The notes under the pieces: model-generated
Seen by the model: only the letters and a program-made list of their open reading frames with translations
Told to the model about the DNA's origin: nothing
Databases searched by the model: none
Assembly: GCA_002304945.1 (NCBI GenBank)
Contig: DBPQ01000067.1
Location: forward strand, 1 to 8,368
Reading direction: 5' to 3'
Source: Actinomycetales bacterium UBA1416
Lineage (GTDB): Bacteria; Actinomycetota; Actinomycetes; Actinomycetales; Actinomycetaceae
Length of the DNA stretch: 8,368 bases
Position numbers and translations under genes: made by a program
Shown: in pieces, positions 1 through 5,717 of the stretch
Position numbering within the stretch: position 1 is the first letter of the stretch
Layout of the letters: the number at the start of each line of letters is the position of its first letter

Positions 1-16
1 AATCCCGCCAGCCCGA
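1..16 (+). tRNA. 3' end of a tRNA-Pro gene (partial), likely attL of an integrated element
   Basis: The first bases fit the last part of a tRNA: end of the T-loop (AAT, 1-3), T-stem 3' strand (CCCGC, 4-8), acceptor 3' strand (CAGCCCG, 9-15) and discriminator A (16), then CA. The matching 5' acceptor would be CGGGCTG, which is how actinobacterial proline tRNAs commonly begin. The rest of the gene lies before the window. Tyrosine integrases of actinomycete elements often use tRNA 3' ends as attachment sites, and the integrase gene at 223-1419 is adjacent, so this is probably the element boundary. Seen: the short match and the neighbouring int. Inferred: tRNA identity and att role. Confidence 0.5.
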
Positions 17-39
17 CAGGTAAAGCAGCAGGTCAGGGG

Positions 40-51
40 CTATCTCGATAG
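40..51. repeat. Short inverted repeat near attL
   Basis: CTATC-TC-GATAG has two perfect 5-base arms around a 2-base centre, about 24 bases beyond the presumed tRNA end. Such a short palindrome could be a recombinase or excisionase contact site, or chance. The sequence gives no further support. Confidence 0.25.
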
Positions 52-88
52 GTTCGGGATGGCCCTTTTCGCTTGTGAAGGCTCTCCG

Positions 89-109
89 TGTAGCCATTTA
101 TGTAGCCAT
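89..109. repeat. 9-bp direct repeat, candidate arm-type integrase sites
   Basis: TGTAGCCAT occurs at 89-97 and again at 101-109, separated by TTA, giving a 12-base period. It lies in the non-coding strip between the tRNA end and the integrase stop codon. Integrases with an N-terminal arm-binding domain, as the neighbouring one appears to have, bind short direct repeats flanking the core site. The place and spacing fit that role, but binding is inferred. Confidence 0.45.
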
Positions 110-135
110 GAGACACGGGTTGGTGCAGAAGGACC

Positions 136-159
136 GCTCCGAACGCCGCTGAACGGAGC
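136..159 (-). terminator. Hairpin downstream of int, weak terminator candidate
   Basis: GCTCCG (136-141) pairs with CGGAGC (154-159) around a 12-base loop, 64 bases past the integrase stop codon in its direction of transcription. No T-run follows on the minus strand, so factor-independent termination is doubtful. The rest of 17-222 shows no supportable gene. Confidence 0.25.
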
Positions 160-222
160 AGAACGTGGCCTCCGTGGACGCGGGACGGTTGGGCGCTGGA
201 GCGGCCGCCGGTTGGCTGTTGG

Positions 223-1419
223 TCACCAGCCGAGCAGGGCGGCGAGCCGGTCGACGGCTGCGCGTGCTCCTTCGGAGGAGACGTGGCCGTAGATGTCTCC
301 GGTCACCTGGACCGAGCCGTGCCCGAGGATCTCGGAGACGGTGCGCAATGGCACGCCGGCTTCGAGCATGGTGGATGCGGCGGTGTGACGGAGGGTGTGG
401 ATGCCGACGCCGTCGAGGCCGGCCTTCCTCGCGGCGATGCTCATGGTGCGAGAGGCGTTCCGCGGATCGATCGGCTGGCCGAATTCGGTCGTGAAGACCA
501 GTCCGGTGTCGCTCCACGAGTCGCCGCATGCGGCGCGGTCGGCTGCCTGGGATTCGTGGACAGCTTCGAGGACGGCTGCCGTTGCTGCGGAGATCGGTAT
601 CGTGCGGCGGGAGCGTTCGGTCTTGGGTGCCTGGATCTGAAGGCCGGAGACCGTGCGGGCGAGAGTGCCGCGGACTGTCAGCAGGTGGCGATTGAGATCG
701 ACGTCGGTCCAGCGGAGGGCGAGCGCCTCTCCGCGACGCAGGCCGGTGGCGGCCAACACGCGGAGGAGTGGTTCGTACCGGGAACCGTGGGCGGCGGTGA
801 GGAGGGCGCTGACCTCGCGTGGGGCGAGCGCGCGGGCCTCCGGGCTGGTAACCGTGGGCCGCCGCATGGTGGAGGCGGGGTTGGACGCCAGGAGCCCGTC
901 CCGAACTGCGGTGTCGAGCACTTGCCTGAGGACCGTGTCCGTCTGCCGAATAGTCGAGCTCGAGAGGCCCTTGGCACGTAGGCGCAGGATGAACTGCTCG
1001 AGGTCCGCCGCTCCGAGGCGTCCGATCGGTAGCGATGCGATCGGGTCGGTGAGCGCGTGTGTGCGCAGCAGGATCGTGTAGGTGTCCTTGGTCGTCCGCT
1101 TTCGGTCGGATGCTTCGAGAGTGGTGCGAATCCACTCCTCGATCGCGTCTGCGAGCCTGGTCTTGGCGTCCCGGGCGGGTCCGCCCTCAGTCAGGCGTTG
1201 TCGCGCGGCCTGGAGTTTCTGCTTGACGTCGGCGTGGGAGTCTCCGAAGAAGGTGGCCCGGCGTCGTTTGCCGTTGACTGGGGGGAGTTCGATGGAGGCG
1301 GTCCATCGTCCCTGGCAGCGGTGCTTGGGGCGCTTCCCCTGTGCATCGAGCGGTGGGCAGGTGGGGTGGTCGTGCCGGCGGTAGATCGATCCTTCGCCGT
1401 GTGGGTTCTTGGTGCTCAT
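223..1419 (-). CDS. int: Tyrosine-recombinase (phage-type) integrase
   Basis: This 398-residue site-specific recombinase would integrate and excise the element at the adjacent tRNA site. The N-terminus (about 34-75) resembles an AP2/Arm-type DNA-binding domain (CQGRW... KRRRATFFGD). A SAM-like core-binding domain follows at about 86-180, and the catalytic domain at about 195-390. The full catalytic set is visible: Arg228 in ATGLRRGE, Lys266 in PKTERSRR, His341-x-x-Arg344 in HTLRH, His367 in LGHGS and Tyr377 in DIYGH, so the enzyme looks intact. Residues 16-35 hold an unusual group of His and Cys (H16, H18, C21, H33, C35). The ATG lies 26 bases after the upstream excisionase-like gene, with only a moderate GGTGA in front, so it is probably cotranscribed with it. 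Length and domain order are normal for AICE and actinophage integrases. Confidence 0.95.
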   Translation of the reverse strand: MSTKNPHGEGSIYRRHDHPTCPPLDAQGKRPKHRCQGRWTASIELPPVNGKRRRATFFGDSHADVKQKLQAARQRLTEGGPARDAKTRLADAIEEWIRTTLEASDRKRTTKDTYTILLRTHALTDPIASLPIGRLGAADLEQFILRLRAKGLSSSTIRQTDTVLRQVLDTAVRDGLLASNPASTMRRPTVTSPEARALAPREVSALLTAAHGSRYEPLLRVLAATGLRRGEALALRWTDVDLNRHLLTVRGTLARTVSGLQIQAPKTERSRRTIPISAATAAVLEAVHESQAADRAACGDSWSDTGLVFTTEFGQPIDPRNASRTMSIAARKAGLDGVGIHTLRHTAASTMLEAGVPLRTVSEILGHGSVQVTGDIYGHVSSEGARAAVDRLAALLGW

Positions 1420-1445
1420 CGGGTCGTCACCGGTTTGACTTGGCG

Positions 1446-1625
1446 TTACGGGGTCGGAGCGCGCAGGGACGCGACGAACTCCACCAGGGCCTCTGACGGC
1501 ACCCGCCGTGATGCGCCGATCTTCACGCTCTCCAGCGTGCGATCGAGGATGAGTTCGTAGACCTTCGTGCGCCCGATCCCGAGCGTCTGGGCGGCTTCTT
1601 CGGGCGTGAGGAGGAGTCTGGGCAT
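1446..1625 (-). CDS. xis: Excisionase-like HTH protein (HTH_17 / MerR-like fold)
   Basis: This small DNA-binding protein of 59 residues is mostly one winged-helix excisionase domain: LLLTPEEAAQTLG, then GRTKVYELI as recognition helix, then a wing with SVKIG-ASRRVP. Proteins of this type sit just upstream of integrase genes in actinomycete elements and bend DNA at att sites to favour excision, so context supports Xis. The ATG at 1625 is preceded by GAGGAG (plus-strand 1632-1637) at good spacing. An in-frame ATG nine codons earlier, at 1652, overlaps the previous stop codon as ATGA but has no good Shine-Dalgarno, so I prefer the inner start; the longer form is possible. The TAA stop is 26 bases before int. 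Confidence 0.85.
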   Translation of the reverse strand: MPRLLLTPEEAAQTLGIGRTKVYELILDRTLESVKIGASRRVPSEALVEFVASLRAPTP

Positions 1626-1631
1626 GGTGCG

Positions 1632-1637
1632 CTCCTC
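1632..1637 (-). promoter_or_regulatory. Shine-Dalgarno site of the xis-like gene
   Basis: The minus strand reads GAGGAG, 6 bases before the ATG at 1625. It decides the start in favour of the 59-residue form over the ATG at 1652. Confidence 0.7.
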
Positions 1638-1648
1638 AGGGTTTGCAG

Positions 1649-1864
1649 TCATCGTGATGGGGTGCTCTCTGCGAGTGCGTCAACGTACCTGGTGAGGTCG
1701 GCGCGGCGGATGCGGCGGAGGCGTCCTCCGAGGCGGACGGAGGGCAGTGCGCCGGAGGTGAGGAGGGCGTAGACGGTGTCGCGGCCGCAGCCGAGTTCGG
1801 CGGCGACCTCGGCGACCGAGAGGAGCAGACGCTGGGGCGAGGCGGATGGTGCGGCGGCGGTCAT
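1649..1864 (-). CDS. Second small HTH_17-type DNA-binding protein
   Basis: This 71-residue protein carries another excisionase-family winged-helix domain at residues 12-66: RLLLSVAEVAAELG, GRDTVYALL as recognition helix, and VRLGGRLRRIRR as the basic wing. It is clearly related to the following gene in length, motif order and position but differs in most residues, so the element carries two tandem HTH_17 genes. One may be the excisionase and the other a regulator of the operon; the sequence does not say which. The ATG at 1864 has AGGAGA six bases upstream (plus-strand 1869-1874) and lies 13 bases after the primase-polymerase stop codon. Its own stop overlaps the alternative ATG of the next gene. 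Translation with its neighbours as one operon is very likely. Confidence 0.82.
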   Translation of the reverse strand: MTAAAPSASPQRLLLSVAEVAAELGCGRDTVYALLTSGALPSVRLGGRLRRIRRADLTRYVDALAESTPSR

Positions 1865-1877
1865 TGGTTCTCCTGGT

Positions 1878-2723
1878 TCAACGTGCCAGCGCGGCAGGTG
1901 CAGCCGGCTGGGCGGGGTGGGTGGGCTGGAACGTGGTGCGGGCGATGGTGTCGCGGGCGGATTGGACGGTGCGGATCGCCTGCCGTTCGGGCAGGCCGGC
2001 GGTGACGGCTGCGGCGATGAGAGGGTCCAAGTCGAGGGCGTTGTTCTCGGCGGCGCGGCAGGCGGCCCAGAAGAGCGCGTTGTCGCGGTTGCCCTCGGGT
2101 TGCTTGGCGACGTGGGCGGCGAGCCAGGGGATGGGGTCGACGCCGTCCCGTCGCGTCGCGCCCACTGTTTCGCGGCGGGGCGTGGGCGGCTGGAGGAGGG
2201 CGGTGACGGCGGACCAGTCGAGCGGCCGCCCCGGCCCGGACCGGACCTCGAGGAGTTCGTACCGGCGGGAGTACGCTTTGCACTGCCCCAGCGAGGGTGG
2301 GAGCAGGACGTACCCGCCGGTGGCCCGGAAGTCGAGGTGCTGACCGACGAGCGAACCGTTCCGTTGGTCGGTGCCGGGGTAGTGGAGGTGCAGCCCCCCG
2401 GAGGGTGTGCGCACGGCGCGGGTCCATCCGTCGAGGAGCCCAGTAGCCTTGGCCTGGTGGTAGGCGGGGTAGCCGCTGCCGTTGGGTCGCAGGTCGACGT
2501 CGAGGACGTCGAACGTGCCGGTACCCGTGGGGGTGGCGATGTTGGCTTCCGGGCGCCACCGCCACCACCCGGTGATGATCTGTAGGTCGGTGGTGGCGTC
2601 GTGGAAGCCGTTGGCGGTGAGCGGGGTCTTGCCGCCGGGCACGCATGGGAAGACGGGGATCCCGGAGTTCGCGTAGGCGAGGGCACGATCGCGGAGGGTG
2701 GGCGCTGAGGGCGGGGTAGTCAC
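1878..2723 (-). CDS. Bifunctional DNA primase/polymerase (Prim-Pol) replication protein
   Basis: This 281-residue protein has an archaeo-eukaryotic-type primase-polymerase domain at about 10-170, which makes primers and extends DNA. Seen motifs: GGKTP (30-34), the metal-binding D75-x-D77 in DVLDVD, SGGLHLHY (108-115) with the catalytic-type His112, and Asp131 followed by GGYVLLPPS (136-144). The C-terminal third (about 190-270; GNRDNALFWAACRAAE) is a helical region often found after this domain in actinomycete replication proteins. No helicase part is present, so host helicase or another protein would be needed. Prim-Pol proteins serve as the replication initiators of one AICE class, and the gene heads a rep - HTH - xis - int row. 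I chose GTG at 2723 because GGAGG precedes it by six bases. An in-frame ATG at 2759 lacks such a site. Confidence 0.88.
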   Translation of the reverse strand: MTTPPSAPTLRDRALAYANSGIPVFPCVPGGKTPLTANGFHDATTDLQIITGWWRWRPEANIATPTGTGTFDVLDVDLRPNGSGYPAYHQAKATGLLDGWTRAVRTPSGGLHLHYPGTDQRNGSLVGQHLDFRATGGYVLLPPSLGQCKAYSRRYELLEVRSGPGRPLDWSAVTALLQPPTPRRETVGATRRDGVDPIPWLAAHVAKQPEGNRDNALFWAACRAAENNALDLDPLIAAAVTAGLPERQAIRTVQSARDTIARTTFQPTHPAQPAAPAALAR

Positions 2724-2729
2724 GGGGTG

Positions 2730-2734
2730 CCTCC
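2730..2734 (-). promoter_or_regulatory. Shine-Dalgarno site of the Prim-Pol gene
   Basis: GGAGG on the minus strand, six bases before GTG at 2723. It decides the start: the upstream ATG at 2759 is preceded only by pyrimidine-rich sequence. Confidence 0.7.
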
Positions 2735-3290
2735 AGGTCAGGACGGGGCTGTCGTCCATCTAGGGAGGTCTGAGGGTGCGCACTCTCGGCCACGGCGGTT
2801 CCGCACTCATGGCGTCCGAGCGAGTGACTGGGTAGAACACCCAAGGGGCAGTCCCGCGATTCTGCCGTAGCCGAGCACAAGCTCCGGGACGAGGTGCGTG
2901 TCGCTCCATTGCGCAGTCCGTCAGGATGGCGCCGACTAACCATGCTCATTTGTGGGCGACGGCAAGAAGCGTGTCCGATGGGTCACGGCATAGGCGTGTT
3001 CTTGCGCCGTTGAGCGAGATCCCGTTCTCTCATGCGTCCTCGACGCAGCAGCCCTCGCAGTCATTTGCCGAGTGGCAGATGATGCTGTCGGGGCTACCTG
3101 ACCCAGATTCGACTCGAGTCTGCTACGTCGGGTGCCGGCTCCCTTCCTGAGGACTTGAAGACGCCGGCCGGTAGCTCCGGACACGGGGGGCGTCCCGGCG
3201 TGAGCGCCTGGGGCCTCAGCCAGCCAACGGAATAGCGTTCGCACCGCACAGCAGGAAACGTCCGAACCACTTCACGGCACTTGAAGCATT
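2735..3290. other. Non-coding stretch between divergent operons
   Basis: No gene with a credible start site and family resemblance was found here on either strand. Open frames exist (plus 2926-3150, minus 2936-3244) but have no Shine-Dalgarno site and no recognisable motif. The stretch separates the leftward replication operon from the rightward gene at 3291, so it should hold both promoters, but I see no clear -35/-10 pair. It contains a perfect 10-base palindrome, GACTCGAGTC, at 3111-3120. In AICE-like elements the origin can lie near rep, so an origin here is possible. No iterons are visible. Confidence 0.5.
3111..3120. repeat. Perfect 10-base palindrome
   Basis: GACTCGAGTC is a perfect self-complementary 10-mer in the divergent intergenic region. 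It could be an operator half or chance. No second copy was noticed nearby. Confidence 0.3.
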
Positions 3291-4430
3291 ATGGTCGACA
3301 ACATGAGGGCCACCGCGAAGACGCTGCACGGCAAGGCAATTTCCTCCGTGCGCACGGCGATGACGGCCTTCAACAGCCCTCACGATGACGGCCGACCCAC
3401 AGTCGTGCTCCTTCACCTTCAGCACGCATTCGAGATGCTCCTGAAGGCCGCGCTCTTCCAGGGGGGAGCCAAGGTCTTCGACAAGAGGTCAGGCCGCAGC
3501 ATCGGGTTCGAGGCGGCGATCAACCAGTCCTGTCAGCTTGCGAGCTTGAAGGTGACCCAGGACGAGGCCGGGACGCTGCGGGCCATCGACGCCCTTCGGG
3601 ACGACGAGCAGCACTGGTTCAACGACGTCTCCGAGGGCTTGCTCTACCTCCACGCCCGGGCTGCGGTGACATTGTTCGACGAGTTGCTGTTCCGTGCCTT
3701 CAAGCAGCGGCTGGCCGACCACCTGCCCAACCGCGTGCTGCCCGTCTCGACGGAGCCTCCTCAGGACATCCTCGCGCTCGTGGACAGCGAGTATTCCAGA
3801 ATCGCCGAGCTACTCAAACCGGGTCGCCGAGCCCGAGGGGAGGCACGCGCCAAGATCCGTACGCTCTTGGCGCTCGAGGCGCACGTCGCCGAGGACACGA
3901 GGGTCAGCGATTCCGACGTGAACCGCGTCGAGAAGGGCATTAGGGCCGGCAAGTCGCGCCAGCAGGTGTTCCCCAAACTGAACCCCCTTACTGCTGACAT
4001 CAGCGGCGAAGGATTGACGGTCAACGTCAGGATCGTGAAGCAGACGAACGCTCTGCCGGTGCGGCTCGTGCGTGACGGCGACGGTGAGGTCGTGGACGCC
4101 GCGGCGGTCCGGGAGGTGGACCTCCAGAAGAAATTCCACTGGTCACCCTTCGACCTAGCCGACAAGTTGAGCATCTCGCGGCCCAAGGCGGCTGCGCTCC
4201 GCGCGCACCTGGGTATCGACGGGGACTCCGACTGCTTGCACGTCTTCGAGTTCGGATCGCAGAAGCACCCGCGCTACTCCGACAACGCCCTGACCCGCAT
4301 GCGGAAAGCCATCGCCAATCAGGATATAGATGCGATCTGGAAGTCGCACGGTCCCGGCCGCCGCTCGAAGCCCCGCCCTCCGTGCACCCAGCCCGACTGC
4401 GCCGATGCGAAGGGTCAAGAGGCGTCCTAG
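3291..4430 (+). CDS. DUF3644-like protein with HEPN-type R-x4-H motif and C-terminal HTH-like part
   Basis: This 379-residue cytoplasmic protein resembles DUF3644 proteins: HLQHAFEMLLKAAL (42-55), VFDKRSGRSIGFE (62-74) and DALRDDEQHWF (100-110). The last contains Arg103-x4-His108, the R-x4-6-H signature of HEPN-fold ribonucleases, followed by a long helix (113-140), as the fold expects. The middle (about 150-275) is charged with no recognised domain. Residues about 283-345 (FDLADKLSISRPKAAALRAHLGI) look like a winged-helix or HTH unit. HEPN proteins are commonly RNA-cleaving toxins or phage-defence effectors, so an RNase role is plausible but inferred. The ATG at 3291 has no strong Shine-Dalgarno site; ATG at 3303 is an alternative. 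The next gene starts nine bases after the stop, suggesting one transcript. Confidence 0.75.
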   Translation: MVDNMRATAKTLHGKAISSVRTAMTAFNSPHDDGRPTVVLLHLQHAFEMLLKAALFQGGAKVFDKRSGRSIGFEAAINQSCQLASLKVTQDEAGTLRAIDALRDDEQHWFNDVSEGLLYLHARAAVTLFDELLFRAFKQRLADHLPNRVLPVSTEPPQDILALVDSEYSRIAELLKPGRRARGEARAKIRTLLALEAHVAEDTRVSDSDVNRVEKGIRAGKSRQQVFPKLNPLTADISGEGLTVNVRIVKQTNALPVRLVRDGDGEVVDAAAVREVDLQKKFHWSPFDLADKLSISRPKAAALRAHLGIDGDSDCLHVFEFGSQKHPRYSDNALTRMRKAIANQDIDAIWKSHGPGRRSKPRPPCTQPDCADAKGQEAS

Positions 4431-4439
4431 AGTCAACGC

Positions 4440-5225
4440 ATGACTGCGGATCGCTTGGCCGATCTTTTGGGCCTTGAACAGAGGCTCGAGAGCGCTCTCG
4501 TCGACCACCGCGGATTTGCCGAGATGACCGCTGGAGCTCCTACCGTCGATGAGGCGGTCGGGGCTCATCTTCGATGGGCAATCTGGTGCATCGAGTCGCT
4601 GATAGAGCTGCGTGTCCTGGTTGACATCGTCGATCCGCGAGGGATGAACGAGTCACCTCAGGGATTTCGGCCACAGCCGACGGCGATGGGGCATGTGATT
4701 TGGGCGAGCGCAACGGCGATGGGTGCGCTTGACCGGGCTGCGGCAGCCTTCGGGGCCCTACATCTCAAGCAACTGTCTGGTGTGCGTATGTACGACTTCG
4801 CTGAGCTCCACAAGTGCCGAAGGTCGTTCCCGCGCGACCATCCCGTGCGCAAGTGGCACGACGACGTCATTGGCGATCCGGCCTACCGCGACCTACTCGC
4901 CCTGCTCAGGCACCCGATGATTCACCGTACGACCCCCATGGCCCTCCGTGCCCGGGTCGGCCCGTCGACCCCGAGGGATCAACGACCAGCCCACCAAGAC
5001 GCGCCCGGCTTCTACCTCCCGCGGATCGACGGGACACTCGATCCGGGCTATCGACGTTCGGTAAACGTTGTGGAATTCCTCGACGAGGTAACCCCATCGG
5101 TGCACGCCCACATTCAGGCCGCCATAGAGCTGTTTGAGTCTGGAGCGGCCTTCGAGAGAGCCCGCATTCCGGGCGAGTTACACGAGCCCGACTCGGGGCA
5201 GAGCGTGAGTGATACCCGGATCTAG
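4440..5225 (+). CDS. Unrecognised helical protein with a HEPN-like R-x4-H motif
   Basis: I do not recognise a named family in this 261-residue protein. It is predicted soluble and mostly helical, with no signal peptide or membrane segment. Helices are likely at 38-65 (HLRWAIWCIESLIELRVLVDI), 83-110 (an alanine-rich run after GHVIWAS) and 218-235. Residues 147-163 (PAYRDLLALLRHPMIHR) include Arg157-x4-His162 in a hydrophobic helix, much like the catalytic helix of HEPN RNases (RxxxxH followed by a basic residue). A C-terminal tail of about 25 residues looks disordered. It starts nine bases after the DUF3644-like gene, so cotranscription is likely and a related role is inferred. The motif alone is weak proof, since arginine is common in GC-rich proteins. 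Confidence 0.65.
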   Translation: MTADRLADLLGLEQRLESALVDHRGFAEMTAGAPTVDEAVGAHLRWAIWCIESLIELRVLVDIVDPRGMNESPQGFRPQPTAMGHVIWASATAMGALDRAAAAFGALHLKQLSGVRMYDFAELHKCRRSFPRDHPVRKWHDDVIGDPAYRDLLALLRHPMIHRTTPMALRARVGPSTPRDQRPAHQDAPGFYLPRIDGTLDPGYRRSVNVVEFLDEVTPSVHAHIQAAIELFESGAAFERARIPGELHEPDSGQSVSDTRI

Positions 5226-5252
5226 CCGCTTGGTGCCTTCGAGTGCGATGAT

Positions 5253-5717
5253 CTAGGAGGCCGTCCGGTCTTTCGGACGTCGCCAGCCGTGTGGAACCGA
5301 ATCGGCGACGATGCCTGGGTTGGGCGATGGCAAGTGCCTCTCATCGAGATGCGCCACGTAGCGGTCCCACCGCCACAATGCACGGAAACTCGCCACGCGG
5401 AGCTCCGTAGTGTCCCCGCTGCCTCACGACAGTGCCCGGCCCCGAAACCGGACGTCGGTGATGCCCTCCGGGAGGACGATCTCATCGATCTGCTCAGGCG
5501 CATCGTCGTCGGAAGAATCGGATAGACGAAGTAGTTGCCTTCGGTTGCCAGCATGAACGTCAGGTTGCCGGCTCGTCAGCGCGAGGTGCGCGGAACGGCG
5601 CGCGTGGACGATGAACGGCGCCGGCACTGCGACAATGGTGCTCGTGACTCGACCCCAGACACTGATGCTCCTTTGGACCGACTTGGCGAGAAGCCGCAAC
5701 TGACCCGGTGTGCACAT
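5253..5717 (-). pseudogene. Possible decayed minus-strand gene
   Basis: Protein-like stretches appear on the minus strand but not in one continuous frame. One frame reads acceptably from ATG at 5717. A short piece with NYFVYP (near 5535-5550) is one base out of frame. The first frame then resumes with DAPEQIDEIVLPEGITDV and stops at TGA 5424-5426. The same frame continues after that stop to TAG at 5253-5255. The last part could alternatively be a 47-residue gene from GTG at 5396, which has GGAG six bases upstream (VASFRALWRWDRY...). I recognise no family. A pseudogene with two frameshifts and a stop is one reading; meaningless open frames in GC-rich DNA is the other, since the plus strand is open here too. 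Otherwise 5226-5707 has no supportable gene. Confidence 0.28.
5262..5279 (+). terminator. Hairpin after the second HEPN-like gene
   Basis: CGTCCG (5262-5267) pairs with CGGACG (5274-5279) around a 6-base loop, 37 bases after the stop codon at 5225. No T-run follows, so intrinsic termination is uncertain. It could also end or stabilise the transcript. Confidence 0.3.

Noticed and set aside
98..1135. Long minus-strand open frame overlapping the integrase
   Set aside because: Composition is Arg/Pro/His-rich shadow translation; the overlapping frame carries the complete integrase catalytic set.
1776..2585. Long plus-strand open frame opposite the Prim-Pol and HTH genes
   Set aside because: Gly/Val-rich mirror of the real minus-strand genes, which have motifs and Shine-Dalgarno sites.
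1865..2686. Minus-strand extension of the second HTH gene upstream of 1864
   Set aside because: The extension is Pro/Ser/Arg-rich shadow of the Prim-Pol frame. The HTH gene has a good ATG with AGGAGA at 1864.
3080..3145. tRNA-like T-arm (ATTCGACTC) in the divergent region
   Set aside because: No matching acceptor, D-arm or anticodon arm around it.
2926..3150. Plus-strand open frame of 74 codons in the divergent region
   Set aside because: No usable Shine-Dalgarno site, no recognised motif, and the opposite strand is open as well.
2936..3244. Minus-strand open frame of 102 codons in the same region
   Set aside because: Ser/Arg/Thr-rich composition without motif or start signal; mirror of the equally doubtful plus frame.
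3761..4186. Minus-strand frame inside the DUF3644-like gene
   Set aside because: Ser/Arg-rich shadow; the plus frame has the family pattern.
5289..5525. Plus-strand 78-codon frame between the HEPN-like genes
   Set aside because: GTG start without a Shine-Dalgarno site and no family resemblance; it mirrors the minus-strand pieces, and neither strand is clearly coding.
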